DNA of 64,000 nucleotides, taken from the NCBI GenBank assembly GCA_963693315.1, contig OY856186.1:377211597-377275596 (forward strand). Direction: 5' to 3'. The stretch's first letter is position 1. Every line of letters starts with the position of its first letter. The notes beneath the pieces were generated by a model. The model worked only from the letters and a program-made list of their open reading frames with translations, ran no database searches and was not told where the DNA came from. Positions 34,406 through 48,803 of this stretch are shown here, in pieces. A program made the translations under genes and the position numbers. Source of the DNA: Diogma glabrata. Lineage: Eukaryota; Arthropoda; Insecta; Diptera; Cylindrotomidae.

Positions 34406-36576
34406 TATGTTGGTGTGTGTACTAACTTTTGGTGTTCTAAAAGAAATAGCACGATAACAAATGTTGTTTTGTTAGAGAAAAAAAGTAAATATTCCCTTTT
34501 CTCTAATACAACTGGATTTGAATTTTGATCTGTGATCAACGTATATTTGAAATGAAACAAAAATGGAAAATTCTCGCAATAAAAAATTAAATAAAAAAAC
34601 ATTTCACTCCTTATCAATTACTCCAAATTTATAAATCATATATTCGTCCCTGTATAAAGTATTGTTGTCATTTATTTGTTTTACAAGATCAACTCTCTAA
34701 TTTGTTGCCTTATAAACATTAATTGTTGGAACACCAACTAATCAAATATAACAAAATCTTTTTTGTATTCCATTAAGTTTCAAAAAACAAATGGAAAATG
34801 TATTGTTTTATTTTAACATGTAAACCCAAAAACTCATTTTCATCTAAAAATGCAAACAATAGGAAAAACTATAATAATACATTTAACATTATCTTAGATG
34901 TAATTAAATTGGATTAAATTTTCCAAACTATTAAAACTAAATTATTAGGCATTTACAGTAGTTACCGTCTTCTAAAGTTATTTTTCTTATAGTTTTCATC
35001 GTACGATTGAAACAGAAAAGTCCTTGCTAATGTTTCAAGTCTCGGAATGAGTTAACTCTACTCAACAAATCTATTTTGTGTTATGTAAAATTGAAAATTT
35101 TGATTGAAAGTAAATGACACAACGAGAAAACGATAAAGTATTCGAAGAAAAATTTGCATAAAATATTAAAAGTATGTTCATAGAAATGTCATTACAATTT
35201 TAATCCTTTGGAGACAGAAGAAAACAAATTATTATGTTTATGTTCTGTTATTGTGTTTGATTATTATAGTAACTAGTTTTACTTTCGTAATATTATTTGT
35301 TATTGTTATTATTCTTCACATAAAATTTCATTTGCTAGATTAGTTGATAAGTAATTTCGTTTGCGTCTACATACAACTTGCAAGTAGAAATTTTCATTTT
35401 GTCCGTATGTTGCCATTTTAAACTATGTTCTAGCAAACTAAGAGCTTGATCTGTCGTTAAATTGATAAACAAGGTTTTTGTTCATAATTTCCAAATGTTT
35501 ATACAATGGTTTATAACAAAGCCATATAGATAGACGCCATATAGTTGATAGAACAACAATTAAACAGAAAAACATTGTTTTTCAACTTAGTGTGTTACTT
35601 TATTTATTTTTATCCCGACTTGAACTTTCTTTGTCATAAATCATATTGGATTCTAAAAACAATATTAATCGAGGCTGCTGTATAGTAAATAATATTAATA
35701 ATAATGAAAATGAATTAATGAATAAATAAAAGAATATTGATTTTTGTGGAAAATGCTAAAAATTAATTGAATTTTTTTTCAGATTGAACTATTTATCGAG
35801 TGTTATTACAAAAAAGTGTAGTAGTAAACAAGTAGAGGTAAGGTAGTGAAAACAAGTAGTAACTATTTTCTTCGGTCAAAAAAATTGGATGAAATAATTT
35901 TTTTAAAATATCAAAATCATTTGGGTTAATGATGTTGTTTGAATTAGGTAGCCTCGAAACATCGGAAGATTAGATAAAAATCCATGAATATTGTGAGTAA
36001 GCTGAACATTAAAGAAACGTTATTTTACCGAAACAAACTTAGAAAAACAGTCCGCCGGAAATATAACAACTTTCTGGCTATGTTTAGGGGAAATACAATT
36101 TTGTGGAACTAAATGATACTTTTAAATCAGTCTATGATTCGTCAAACCCGACAAACACTTTCATACCGAGACAAATATATGTGTATATTTAGACGACAAA
36201 AAATTAGAAATCAAAAAAGTGAAACTTTTGACTTATGTGTACACAGAAGTAAATTCATCGTGGCGTAACATTTTAATATAAATTAAAAATTGAAAACACT
36301 TGTTATTATTTCGCAAATATTTTTTATTTCAATTTTGCTTAATGAAATTCTGGTTACGCCATTATCAAGAGCGTCATAAAAATGTTATGAAGCAAACATT
36401 TTGATTCGAAACCACTGCTCGGTACTGTTTAATTGGCTGTAACGAACGGACCATCGTTAAGCATATTCAACAGTTATTTGGCGCTCAGATAAATATGTTG
36501 CTCCGCATATCTATATTTTCCTCTCATGTCATTGCGTTTTCAATCCCTACGAACCTTATCCTTAAGGAAAAGGTCA
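34406..36576. other. No gene seen
   Basis: AT-rich sequence without a supportable coding region or repeat match. Confidence 0.45.
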
Positions 36577-37197
36577 GCACCGCTCACTCAGAAACCTCCC
36601 ACTGCAGAGGTCTTTTTTTTGACAGAAACTGATTAAAAAGGTTTTAAAGATTCTAAATTTATGAAGTTTTTAAAAATATTAGAATCTAAACGGTCGTTAT
36701 AACGGATCTAAAAAACAGAGTTTTTTTCTAGTATAAAGCCTCTAGTTTCTTAACCATGTGTCGGATTTGGCTGATTTACGAACTTTTTCAAGATATTAAT
36801 AAAACGCACATTTTTAAAATAGGTTTTTTGATCTGGCCTTACAAATGCGACCGTGAGAGTGCCGGTTGTTTAAAAAAAAATTTTTTTTGGCAAACTTTTT
36901 TGTTGGAGCCGCTCACTCAGGAACCTCTAACTGCAGAGGTCTATTTTTAAAACAAATTGATAAAAAAAATTTTAAAATTCTAAATTTGTTAACTTTTATA
37001 AAATATTAGTATCCAAACGGCCGTTATAATGGTTTTAGAAAATCAATTTTTTTTTTAAAAAAGGCTCTAGTTCCTTAGCCACGTTTTGGATTTTGCTGAT
37101 TCACGAACTTGTCTGAGATATTAATAGAACACACAAGTACAGACATTTTTTTTGATCTGCCTCAATAAATGCGACCGTGAGAGTGCCGGTCGTTTTC
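36577..37197 (+). repeat. Tandem duplication, two units of about 320 bp
   Basis: Units begin 'ccgctcactcagaaacctcc' (36577) and 'ccgctcactcaggaacctct' (36908) and end at 'gcgaccgtgagagtgccggt' (36848 and 37169, 321 bp apart). Each contains a 'ctgcagaggtct' segment and a 'taaacggtcgttataa'-like segment. The second unit runs directly into the (AT)n array. Confidence 0.85.
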
Positions 37198-37212
37198 GTT
37201 ATATCTCATATC

Positions 37213-39589
<2,377 letters not shown>

Positions 39590-40080
39590 TATATTTAAAA
39601 AAGGTGCTTTTGAGACCCCTCCTCACCGCTCTGTTCAATATCGCTCAAAAGTAATTAGCTTATCGCCATCCATATTTGCATATTTTGTCAAAGTGCAATC
39701 AAAATTAATTTTTTTATCGTGTATGCTCTCCACAAACAAAAAAACATAGTTTAGAAACAGCTGTTGTGGACGGACCCCACTCCTTTGTCTAATGTACCCC
39801 AAAAGCTACTACAATATTTTTTATTATGATGAAAACCTTTGACAACGTTTTTTGAAAATCGATTTATAACTGATAGCAGAAATAAGCAGCTTAAGAAAAT
39901 TAAAAAGAACTTTTAAGCCGAAAGTGATAAACTAAGACATTTAAAATAATAATAAAACCTTATATCACAAGTTTCAATAAAATTAAAAGCGTGGGCTTGA
40001 AGTTATTCAAAATGCAAATAATCATTTATTTAGATTGTCTATTATCAGGTGAAACCGGACCATATACCAAAGTTTCATCA
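39590..40080 (-). repeat. Inverted relative of the 461-3420 tandem-repeat family
   Basis: Shares, in inverted order, 'caatatcgctcaaaa', 'catatttgcat', 'gggtccaccatacaac'-like and 'accaaagtttcatca' segments with the 461-3420 block. It is diverged and holds slightly less than one full unit. Confidence 0.65.
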
Positions 40081-41084
40081 ACCACCTACTCAAGCAGGCA
40101 GCTGATTACAAGTTTCCACTACTTATCTTAATAATACCCAAAAGCTAATTAGTTGTGCCACTCAGATTAAATTCTCTACATTCACTTTAAGGACAATCTT
40201 TCAGCTAGTACACGCTGTTTTCCCAACAGTCACAAACTGTGCAGTTATCACTAGAGCATGGAATCTTAAACACTTAAAACAAAACCAAATTTTACGTATG
40301 TAAACTTTAAAATTTTTTGGACTGATTTCATTACTTCAACAATTTTCTATTTTGTGATTAAAAATCGATTATTAAACTCTAACTTTAAAATAACAAAGCA
40401 ACGTTCATTTTACACCATTCCACCCATTTAATTTTCTCCAATTTCCTCTACCTTTATTAATTATATTAATCTAAACATAAAATTTTGAATTATACTTCGG
40501 GCATTACAACATAATTGTATTATGCTTTTTCTATGCAGTATTCAGAAAGTAATTGTTAAAAAAAACAAACTGGAAAAATAGAATTTTAATTTTTATGTAA
40601 ATCAACCCAAATTAATTTGTTTCCCAAAAGATAGGGAAAAATGTAACAACCCAAAGGATGGTTAAGTAAACGAGTTTCTTGTTTGTTTAGCGAAGTCCTC
40701 AAATTGAAAATTTTTACGAAAAAAAGGACAAAACTGGTTGTTCTTTTAATACTTGGGATTTCTTTTCTCGGGTGGCACTTTAGAATTTTAATTTAAAAAT
40801 CTTAATGGAATCTTTTGTAATTATTTTATACATATATTTTATGTATGCAAACTTAAGTTGTTTAGATAATGTTGATTGTAGATGTTGTTTTTAAATAATT
40901 AATCACAAAAGTAAAACATAATGGTAGCTGTTAGAATTCTTTTGTAGGCTTAAGATTTTCTTAAGCCTATGTGAAAAGGAAATTGTTTTTGTATTTGCGC
41001 ATCATTAAGCAGTTTTTGTTGATATAATTACATATTAGTTAACGGAAGAAATAACATACCTCTTTACAATGAAAATGAGATATC
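40081..41084. other. No gene seen
   Basis: AT-rich sequence with a hairpin, 'taggcttaagattttcttaa' then 'gccta', near 40946-40970. No coding region. Confidence 0.4.
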
Positions 41085-42180
41085 TCTAACCAGAGTGATA
41101 TCTTAGAGGTGCAGGTGGATGAACTCTATGTAGTCAACGGTAAATTTTATTTCCCTCAATCTTACGGTAAAAACCGTCGACTGTATTTTGCTCAATCTTA
41201 AAACAAGAAATTTCACATGTATTTTAGTTTGTTTAATTCGATTCTGGATTTATATTTTCCAGTGTTTCAATTTTTCAATTTTTAAACGTGATCTTATTAA
41301 AAAAAACAGAGAGTGTGCTTAAGACCACACGGCAGAAGTGAAAACTTCATTGGCAATCGCAATCAATTGATATCGTATTAGTAGTATTTGGATCGTATTA
41401 GTAGAATCAATGAGAAACAAGTCAGAACGATAAACCGCTAACTACACACACTAACCTCACAATGTAAACCAAAGAATTGTCAAAATTCCACTCAGATACC
41501 AATAGCAGGGACTAAAGTACGCGTGGTTGTCACATCCATAGATCAACAAGTTTAAATTTTACAAATCTTTCTGCCGGAAAGCTAAGCAAAATCATTGGTG
41601 TTAATGCGCATTGTTGCCGTTTGCAAATCACTATCGGCTAAGTGCCACCATTTTTAATTATTTTATTTATCATGATTGCCATCCATGTTTAATCATACAT
41701 AAGCTATGCTTCTTTGTATAGAATTTATGCGATTTCCGTCTCGTAATTTTGTGAGCTTTAAATCGATATAATCGATTTTATCAAGTATCAAATTACATGT
41801 TTTAAGTCTTCACTTAATTTTAGAAACATGTATTGCATACAATTCTTAACCGACAACATATTTAGTGAAAATGATAAAATTTCAATACATATAATTTTGA
41901 TATAACAAATGTAATTGTTTCAGCCTTCAGGTTGTACTATCTTTCTTACGTTATTTTTAATGTCTAAAACTTATGTTCAACAAAAAACATTGATCAAAGC
42001 AAACTATCGTTTAAAACAATAGTTAAATAAAAAGCAAAAATTAAGCGTACACAACAACTTCATAAATTTTCATGATGATTAATGTATCAATGCATAAAAG
42101 GTAAACAGTCATACATACTTTCAATTTTATATATGTTTATTCAATATTTATTTAGCATCATGACTCAAATGCAAATTGCA
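41085..42180 (+). mobile_element. Repeat family R21, second copy
   Basis: Matches 21780-23100 in the same orientation but with internal differences. It starts with 'gatatctctaaccagagtga' and keeps the right block 'atagcagggactaaagtacg' (41504 on). It then continues with 'ctaagtgccaccattttta' and 'tttatttagcatcatgactc'. The left inverted block is missing. Confidence 0.65.
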
Positions 42181-42400
42181 GAAGACAGGAGCAATATAAC
42201 TTTAAAAAACTGCGTTATAGATCAATTTTTTCAAGAAATTTTTATTATTTTTATGAATTCATAAATAAAAAAAAATAATTCTAATGGTATTTAATAAAAA
42301 TTAAAAAAAAACAATAAAAAGTATGTACCATACCAGGAGTTGAACTCACATAACCCAGAGCACATCAGTCGAGCGCGATATCCACAACGCAATTTGAAAT
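42181..42400. repeat. SINE-like fragment with a degenerate tRNA-like end (minus strand)
   Basis: 42195-42290 matches 30970-31080. At 42325-42395, the minus strand reads tRNA-like, with 'gtgagttcaactcc' in the B-box position. Stems are imperfect, so this is not a working tRNA. Confidence 0.4.
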
Positions 42401-43102
42401 GTTAAGAAATGATAGATTGATAAATTGATAAATGATAGAAATGCTGACGAATCAGTTTAATTTACTACCTACGGAAAATCTGTGTGTGAGGCGTGCGCCT
42501 AAAGAAGTTTTCACTTCAAAAACTAAATGACTTGTTGTCATGATAATAATAACATAATTAAATTATTGTTTGTGGTGAACCTCAATATAATCCTCATATA
42601 TCGGTGTTACTTTATTTACAAAAAATATGTCTATGCTGCCGTAATCTATTCAATATTCAATGTTATTTAATTAATGTTTACAAGTAGATGGCAGGCACAC
42701 TCCACTATGAATTATATTTATCCAATATATGAGGAAATATATTGAGTGTTACCACTGTATAATTTTGACAAACGTCTAACGTATAAACGTTCTATTTTTC
42801 GAATATAATTTTTATTTTATTTTTAGGTGACGCTGCATATTGAATGCAACAATCATTGAAAATTAATATCTAAGACATATATAACATGACCTTTAATTTT
42901 AAGAGCAGATTCTAATAGTTTCAGATGCTCTTCCAGATCTCGTCGCCGATCTTCTTCTAAATCACGATATCTATGTTTCTATCATAGTAATAAAGAATTA
43001 TATTTTTACAATCATGCATTTAAAAACAAGACGCAAAAGCGTCGCTTCTCAAAACTTCGGAAATTTTTAAGTTTCGCTGTTAACTCGGCAACAATATAGA
43101 CT
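42401..43102. other. No gene seen; one Arg/Ser-rich frame
   Basis: At 42918-43090 a plus-strand frame reads SSRSRRRSSSKSRYLCFYHS. Arg/Ser-rich stretches before a short Cys/His segment occur at the ends of retrotransposon Gag proteins. It is too short and degenerate here to call a gene. Confidence 0.3.
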
Positions 43103-43620
43103 AAGAGCCCGTGACGGCCAGACCCTCGTTATTTTATAAAAGCTGAAAGTGTCTCTGCGCATACCCCCTACTCACGTAGGAACGATTAGTGACATATGAA
43201 GTTTGGAACATGGTGGTTTTGGCAGGGAGCAGGTAACAAAGGGGCCTCCAAAGTTTCGTGAAGGTATACAAGGTAATTCTTTTATATATTCTTCGGGATA
43301 GTATTAGAAGTCACGTCACCCATTGCCAGACACTTACTATGGTGGAAACTCCCTGCCAGACACCCTTAAACTTTATCAATTTGTTAAAATTTAAGGGTGT
43401 CTGGCAGGAGGTTACCATGATAGTAAGTGTCTGTGATATAAAAAAATTACCTTGTATACTTTCACGAAACTTTGAAGGCCCCTCTGTTACCTGCTCCTTG
43501 CCAAAGCCACCATGATCTAAACTTCATATGTCACTAATCGTTCCTACCTGAATTTGCGGGAATGCGCAAAACACTTTCAGTTTTTATAAAATAACGAAGG
43601 TCTGGCCGTCGCGGGCTCTT
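43103..43620. mobile_element. Palindromic MITE / foldback element
   Basis: 518 bp forming two arms of about 250 bp that are inverted copies of each other. The outer ends are 'aagagcccgtgacggccaga' and 'ctggccgtcgcgggctctt'. The inner arms pair through 'ccttgtata', 'gttacctgctcc'-like and 'gtgtctggcag' blocks, and the centre is near 43383 ('ttaaac...aatttaaggg'). No transposase is present, and no clear target duplication is visible at the ends. The 85-codon plus-strand frame spans both arms and is an artefact of the palindrome. Confidence 0.85.
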
Positions 43621-43913
43621 GCTCTAATAGTATTCACAATTCACGCCGTCTTTTTGTTAAGGAAGATAGAATTAAGACAATGTTACACTTTTTTCAACAT
43701 GTGGTACCTACTGAACTATTGAAAGAAATATTGAACTTTGGACATTTACTCATACTTTCATACTGGCAGACGTCACAGGTCTGTAACAGTAGCTGATTTC
43801 CTGTAAAAGTATGCTATTTTAATCGGCAGTTAATTGATTCAAAAACTTCACTTCATGTGGATGTAGTTATTAGAAATTGTAAACGTCAATTTAATGAAAT
43901 GGAAAGGTACGGT

Positions 43914-43960
43914 GTATATAAGACACTCCCAAAGGTGAACACAACAGCCGCTGGCAGACT
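43914..43960 (+). promoter_or_regulatory. Possible TATA core promoter
   Basis: 'tatataag' is followed about 25-30 bp later by 'gaacacaacagccgctggca', a less AT-rich stretch where transcription could start. No downstream coding sequence is linked to it. Confidence 0.3.
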
Positions 43961-44413
43961 GTCTGTTTATTCACACGAAGAACAACTGTTATGAAGTGTA
44001 ATTCAAACTTCGTAATTGAGAGTCGACCCACTTTCCCATACGCATTGAATTTACATTAACAGTAGCTTTCATCATCGTTTTCGTTTTTTCTTTAAACATC
44101 GTTTCTCATACTCAAACCGTAATCGAGATCTCCAATGAGTTCAGTTTAAAAGTTGACATAAAACAGTTGTGTGATATTTCCCAATATAATTTTTTTGTAA
44201 TCGTTAATCGCGATAAAATTATCATAAAACAGTAGTACAATATCATTAAGGCCTAATCGCGCTATTTTTATGTATAATTCTTACAATCGTATCATAATCA
44301 ATGTTTGTCATTTAATTCTTTTCAATTTCTTTTATACCAATTAGCCATGTAAATTCCTTAGTAGGTTTTCAGTCATTAAAATATGCTACCAGTAATGCTA
44401 CCATTTTTTATAC

Positions 44414-44846
44414 TATAAATAGAACGCGATAGATAGCTTCTGTCTCTTGTTGCTTTTTGTAAAATCTCTCGTGAATATCAAAATGACCTGATGAATTTTG
44501 CTCATTAATTTAAGTAGTGAAATTTTAACTAGATTCAATTTATTATAAAATAGTTAATTAGATCAATTTTTTTATTAGTGCAATTGAAATAGAAAAATTT
44601 AGTACAATTTTATATGTTTGTGCCGCGTTAGTGAATTGAAAAAAAACAACACTACCTATGTAAACTCTCGTAGTTCGAAATTATGTCTAATAAGTTCACA
44701 GCTGTTGGTGTTTTGTTTTGTGACGTCTACACGTCGCGTGTTTAATGTGGTGTATTTTATTAATTAAAATTAAAGGAATTAATCCAGCAAATAATTAAAG
44801 AAAAGAGTCCGGTACAAAGTTCAATAACGATAGTTATAACCAAAGG
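44414..44846 (+). promoter_or_regulatory. Possible TATA promoter with non-coding first exon
   Basis: 'tataaatag' at 44414-44422 is followed about 30 bp later by 'cttctgtctcttgttgc'. A good splice donor, 'caaag|gtaagc', sits at 44846. This layout would suit a roughly 400-nt untranslated first exon of a plus-strand gene outside the window. Confidence 0.3.
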
Positions 44847-45966
44847 TAAGCTTCACTGAAGTATGTTTATGATAATGCGAGACCGGAAAACTAATTACAA
44901 CGCATCTCAGTTTTTCTATCAATTGTTGGTTTGGTTATAGCTATTTGTACAAACAAAACCCCAGCTGATGACATAATTTTGTTCATAAAAAAAATTAGTT
45001 ATATTAAATAAAATGTCCTTTCTTGTGTTGTGATAAAGTTAATAGTAAATAATAATAATACGAATGTAGAATTGCTGTGATAATACTTGTTTTCTGTTTG
45101 AGCTGTGATAAATAGAACTATAAATAATAATTGCATTCTTATATAAAAATAAGCATAATTCTGTGTTAGCATAAATTACAAGTATATGTGAAGAAAAATA
45201 AATTTAACAAAGAAACTGTTACATAATAGAAAAACAAAATCATGATTTCTTTAAATTGCTGGTTGTAATTTGGAGATTGTCTATGTTTCTAAAAGATGTG
45301 TTATTAAAATCCTAATTCCATCTATTCAAAAGCTTTGTGATATTTCTGTGATAACACTGGTATCAGGACGAAATGAATCAGTGAATTGGGTGCTGGAGTG
45401 TGATTTACCGAAAATACTTGGCCGCATGTTACGATTATTTCCGGCGTACTGACGGTAATAATACGTTTCCGGGACAACCATTTTGTTTTTGTGATTATAC
45501 AATATCATCATCATTCCTGTTGAATATTATGATACATTTCCGGTAACAAAAGAAAAAGGGGAAAGAAATATAACTGATCATAAACACGTTCGGATTGTAA
45601 TAATTTTCCCACCGTCGTCGTGATCCTGATAGCAGAGCTCACCAATCGATGAGCTGGATAAGGATGAGCGATTAATTTTGAGCTACTGGCGGGGGATCTG
45701 GCCAAGCTATGGGGTTAATCGTTTTTAAATATACATATATGTGGAAGTGCATGCATGTATGAATGTGGGCGTGAGTGTGTGGAAGTGTGCGTCTATGCAT
45801 GGGGTGTGTATGGGTGGTATACTATAAAACAAACCAAAATGCTTATGAATTGTTTTTTTTTTGAAATTATTGATTAATTTTTAATAATTATTATTCAAAA
45901 TTTAAACAGCTTATAATAAAATCGTTAATTCTAATGTAATTATAAGCGACAAAACATAGCACTACT

Positions 45967-47712
45967 ATTACTTCGGTCTGAAAGACCTAAGTATTACATT
46001 CATGTGCTCAAAGTGAAATTCTTACCCCCACTTTTTTTGACATTTCTCGACGTTTTAGGACCTCCTGATTCTAAAAAAGACAAAAAAAAAATGTATGTCT
46101 GTCTGTCGGCCGGCAGTCCGGCCGGCCGTCATTACCTACGCTGCAGGGAAAACCACTGGAGGGATTTCAAAAATTTTTTTTTCTAAAAATAGGTATACTC
46201 AAGGGACAGGTCCGAAAGGACGCTGTGTTCGATAACTGTACCGGAAGTGTGTCAAAAAAATCATTAAGTGTGTCAAAACAAGGAAATTTGCATATTTTTG
46301 GCTTAAAAAACGTTCATTTTAAGTGATTACGAGTAGGAACATTGAATTTGGAGAAATCTTGATGGTCGGGTTTGGTATGTGAGATCAAAAACTAGATTAT
46401 TGCATTATAAGTTTTTCAAAAAAAAGTTGTCTAGTGTGTCAAAAGAAAGATTTTTATTTATTTTTTTACCTAATTTTTTGGAAAAAATATAAAATTAATT
46501 GTTTGTTTGTAATGAAGTTTTATTATTATTATTGAGAATTATGGCATTATAAGTTTGGCAAAAAAGTGTTGTCAAGTGTGTCAAAAGAAAGATTTTTATT
46601 TTTTTTTTACCCAATTTTTTGGAAATAAAATTGTTTGTTTGAAATGAAATTTTATTATTATTATTGAGAATTATGGCATTATGAGTTTGTCAACAAAATG
46701 TTGTCAATTGTGTCAAAAGATTTTTATTTAGTTTTTTACCCAATTTTTTGGAAAAAAAATAAATTGTTTGTTTGAAATGAAATTTTATTATTATTATTGA
46801 GAATTATGGCATTATAAGTTTGTCAAAAAATGTTGTCAAGTGTGTCAAAAGAAAGGTTTTTATTTATTTTTTACCCAATTTTTTTAGAAAAAAATAAAAT
46901 TTATAGTTCGTATGACATGATATTTTATTATTATTATAGAGAATTATGGCATTATAAGTTTGTCAAAAAATAATGTCAAGTGTGTCAAAAAATGATTTCA
47001 TTTAATTTTTTAGCCAATATTTTGGGAAAAAAAATGTAGCTGTTTTTATGACGTAAATGTAATTTAAAATGAAATTGGACATGGAAATCTTTTGAATTTG
47101 TTGTAGTTTTTGAAATATTTTTGGAATTTTGAAAAAGTTTGTATTGTTGATTTTGTAATAATTTTTGCAATATTTTTAGAATTTCGGCAAAAGTCTTAAT
47201 TTTGTAAGAATTTTTGAAAGATTTTTAGAATTTTGAAAAATTTTTAATTTTTGTTATTATTATAATTTTTGGAATTTTGAAAAAAGTTTCAATTTTTGAT
47301 TTTGTAATAATTTTTGCAATATTTTTAGAATTTTTAAAAAAGTTTGGATTTTTAAGAATTTTTGAAATATTATTGGAATTTAGAAAATATTTAAATATTT
47401 GATTTTATTCTAATATTTGGAATATTTTTGGAATTTTGAAAAAGTTTGATTTTATTTAATTTAACAATATTTTTGGAATTTTGATTATAATTTTCCGGCA
47501 ACGTATTGATGTTTCGTGTTAGTTTTGTAATAAATTTTTAAACAGAGATAAAAAACTTGCATTTCAACAAAGAGTTATGTTTGATGTACATCGCTGCCCA
47601 AAACTAGAAACCATGTCCTCATAAAAGTTTTTTGCCGAAAACTATATCAAAATCCTTAACCCAGACCGAAGTCTTGATATCCCAGAGCTGTGATATTTCA
47701 GCCCCTCCATAT
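45967..47712 (+). mobile_element. Element family A, copy 3 (longest)
   Basis: Same ends as 11350-12910 and 13929-15140. It has about five units of the 130-bp internal repeat (46400-46990), each with 'aattatggcattataagttt' and 'aagtgtgtcaaaa'. Degenerate 'gaattttgaaaaagtttg' units follow. The closing 'cagaccgaagt' (about 47662) is complementary to the start. Confidence 0.8.
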
Positions 47713-48479
47713 TTTCTCTATTATAATATAATCTAGAATTTATACATTAAACAGAAAAACAACAACGAAATTTAAAAAAAACAGTGATAGGATGTAATTT
47801 TATTATTTTTTTTAATATTCAAACTTTTAGTTCATTCATACATAAATTCTAGTACAGAATAGTATCGTAAACAACTATAATAAAAATGCTTGTTAGAGTT
47901 ATGAACGTTTTGAACAATGAACTTAATTTTTCGATTTTTTTTCTTCATTTAATATTGGAATTTGATTTCATTTTTTTTATTAATAAAACAATAGAAAAAA
48001 AATGTCAATTGTAATATATATTGTAACAAAGGATAAACAAACAAAGAATTATTCGTGAATTAAAGTGATCTATAGAAAACGATAGATAAATCTTCGATAC
48101 CTTTAAGTTGAATTAAACTTGATGCCTAGTTTTTTTCAACTCTTTTTATATCTAATTATATTAATCTAATAAACAAAAGAGTAAACAAAAAACAATATTG
48201 CATAGACCATTAACGTTTAATTATTTGATTTAATTCGGAAGGTATACAAAATAAAAAAACATAATCAAGTGAAGAATTACTATCAATCTAAGGAATAAAG
48301 GAAAAAACTGTTAAATTCTTTTCTGTTGCTAAACGTATAAAACAATTAATATACATTTATATATTAATTGTATATTAATTGCATTTAATATATATTTTAC
48401 GTTTAAATTGATATTATAGTGTTTCAATTTTCGAAATCTGTAACATTTTTTTTGTTAAAGAATGATAATGGATTATTTC
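47713..48479. other. No gene seen
   Basis: AT-rich sequence. 48350-48395 contains 'atatattaattgtatattaa' and its inverted partner. Confidence 0.4.
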
Positions 48480-48803
48480 ACGTGTGTCTAGGTGTGTGTG
48501 TGTGAGTGTATGAGACGTGAAAGCATTTGAAGGTGTGCTGTGAATTGTAGGGATTGGACGTGGTGATCGTGGTTCGTTCGTACACGGGGGTCGCTAGAGT
48601 CTGTTTAGTTCACTTGTTCTTTTTCTTACATCCGTTCTTATCTCATGTTACGCGTCCTAATTCGGTATTTGTGCTGGAGCAGCAGGAGTTTTTTCTCGTC
48701 CCCATGGAATGCGGCTGGTTTGGGGCTATTAATACAACCTCGATAGGTACGCGGCCTGCTATGCCACTTCGTTGTTAGTCAACGAAGCAGCGCTTCATTA
48801 CAT
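48480..48803 (+). repeat. Dispersed repeat family H, copy 3
   Basis: GT-rich start, then 'gattggacgtggtgatcgtg', 'tttgtgctggagcagcagga', 'gcggcctgctatgccacttc' and a terminal hairpin 'cttcgttg'/'caacgaag' (48767-48787), followed by 'cagcgcttcattaca'. The ends match 19235 (inverted) and 30595. Confidence 0.75.

Larger units (their letters stand above)
43621..45966. other. No coding region; two possible core promoters
   Basis: No supportable gene. 'gtatataagacac' (43914-43926) and 'ctataaatagaacgcg' (44413-44428) are good TATA contexts, listed separately. 45440-45720 is less AT-rich but has no convincing frame. Confidence 0.4.

Noticed and set aside
42325..42395. tRNA gene on the minus strand
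   Set aside because: Only a tRNA-like block. The cloverleaf does not close, and the flank matches the SINE-like copy at 30970.
43258..43515. 85-codon plus-strand frame
   Set aside because: It spans the palindromic MITE and reads parts of both arms.
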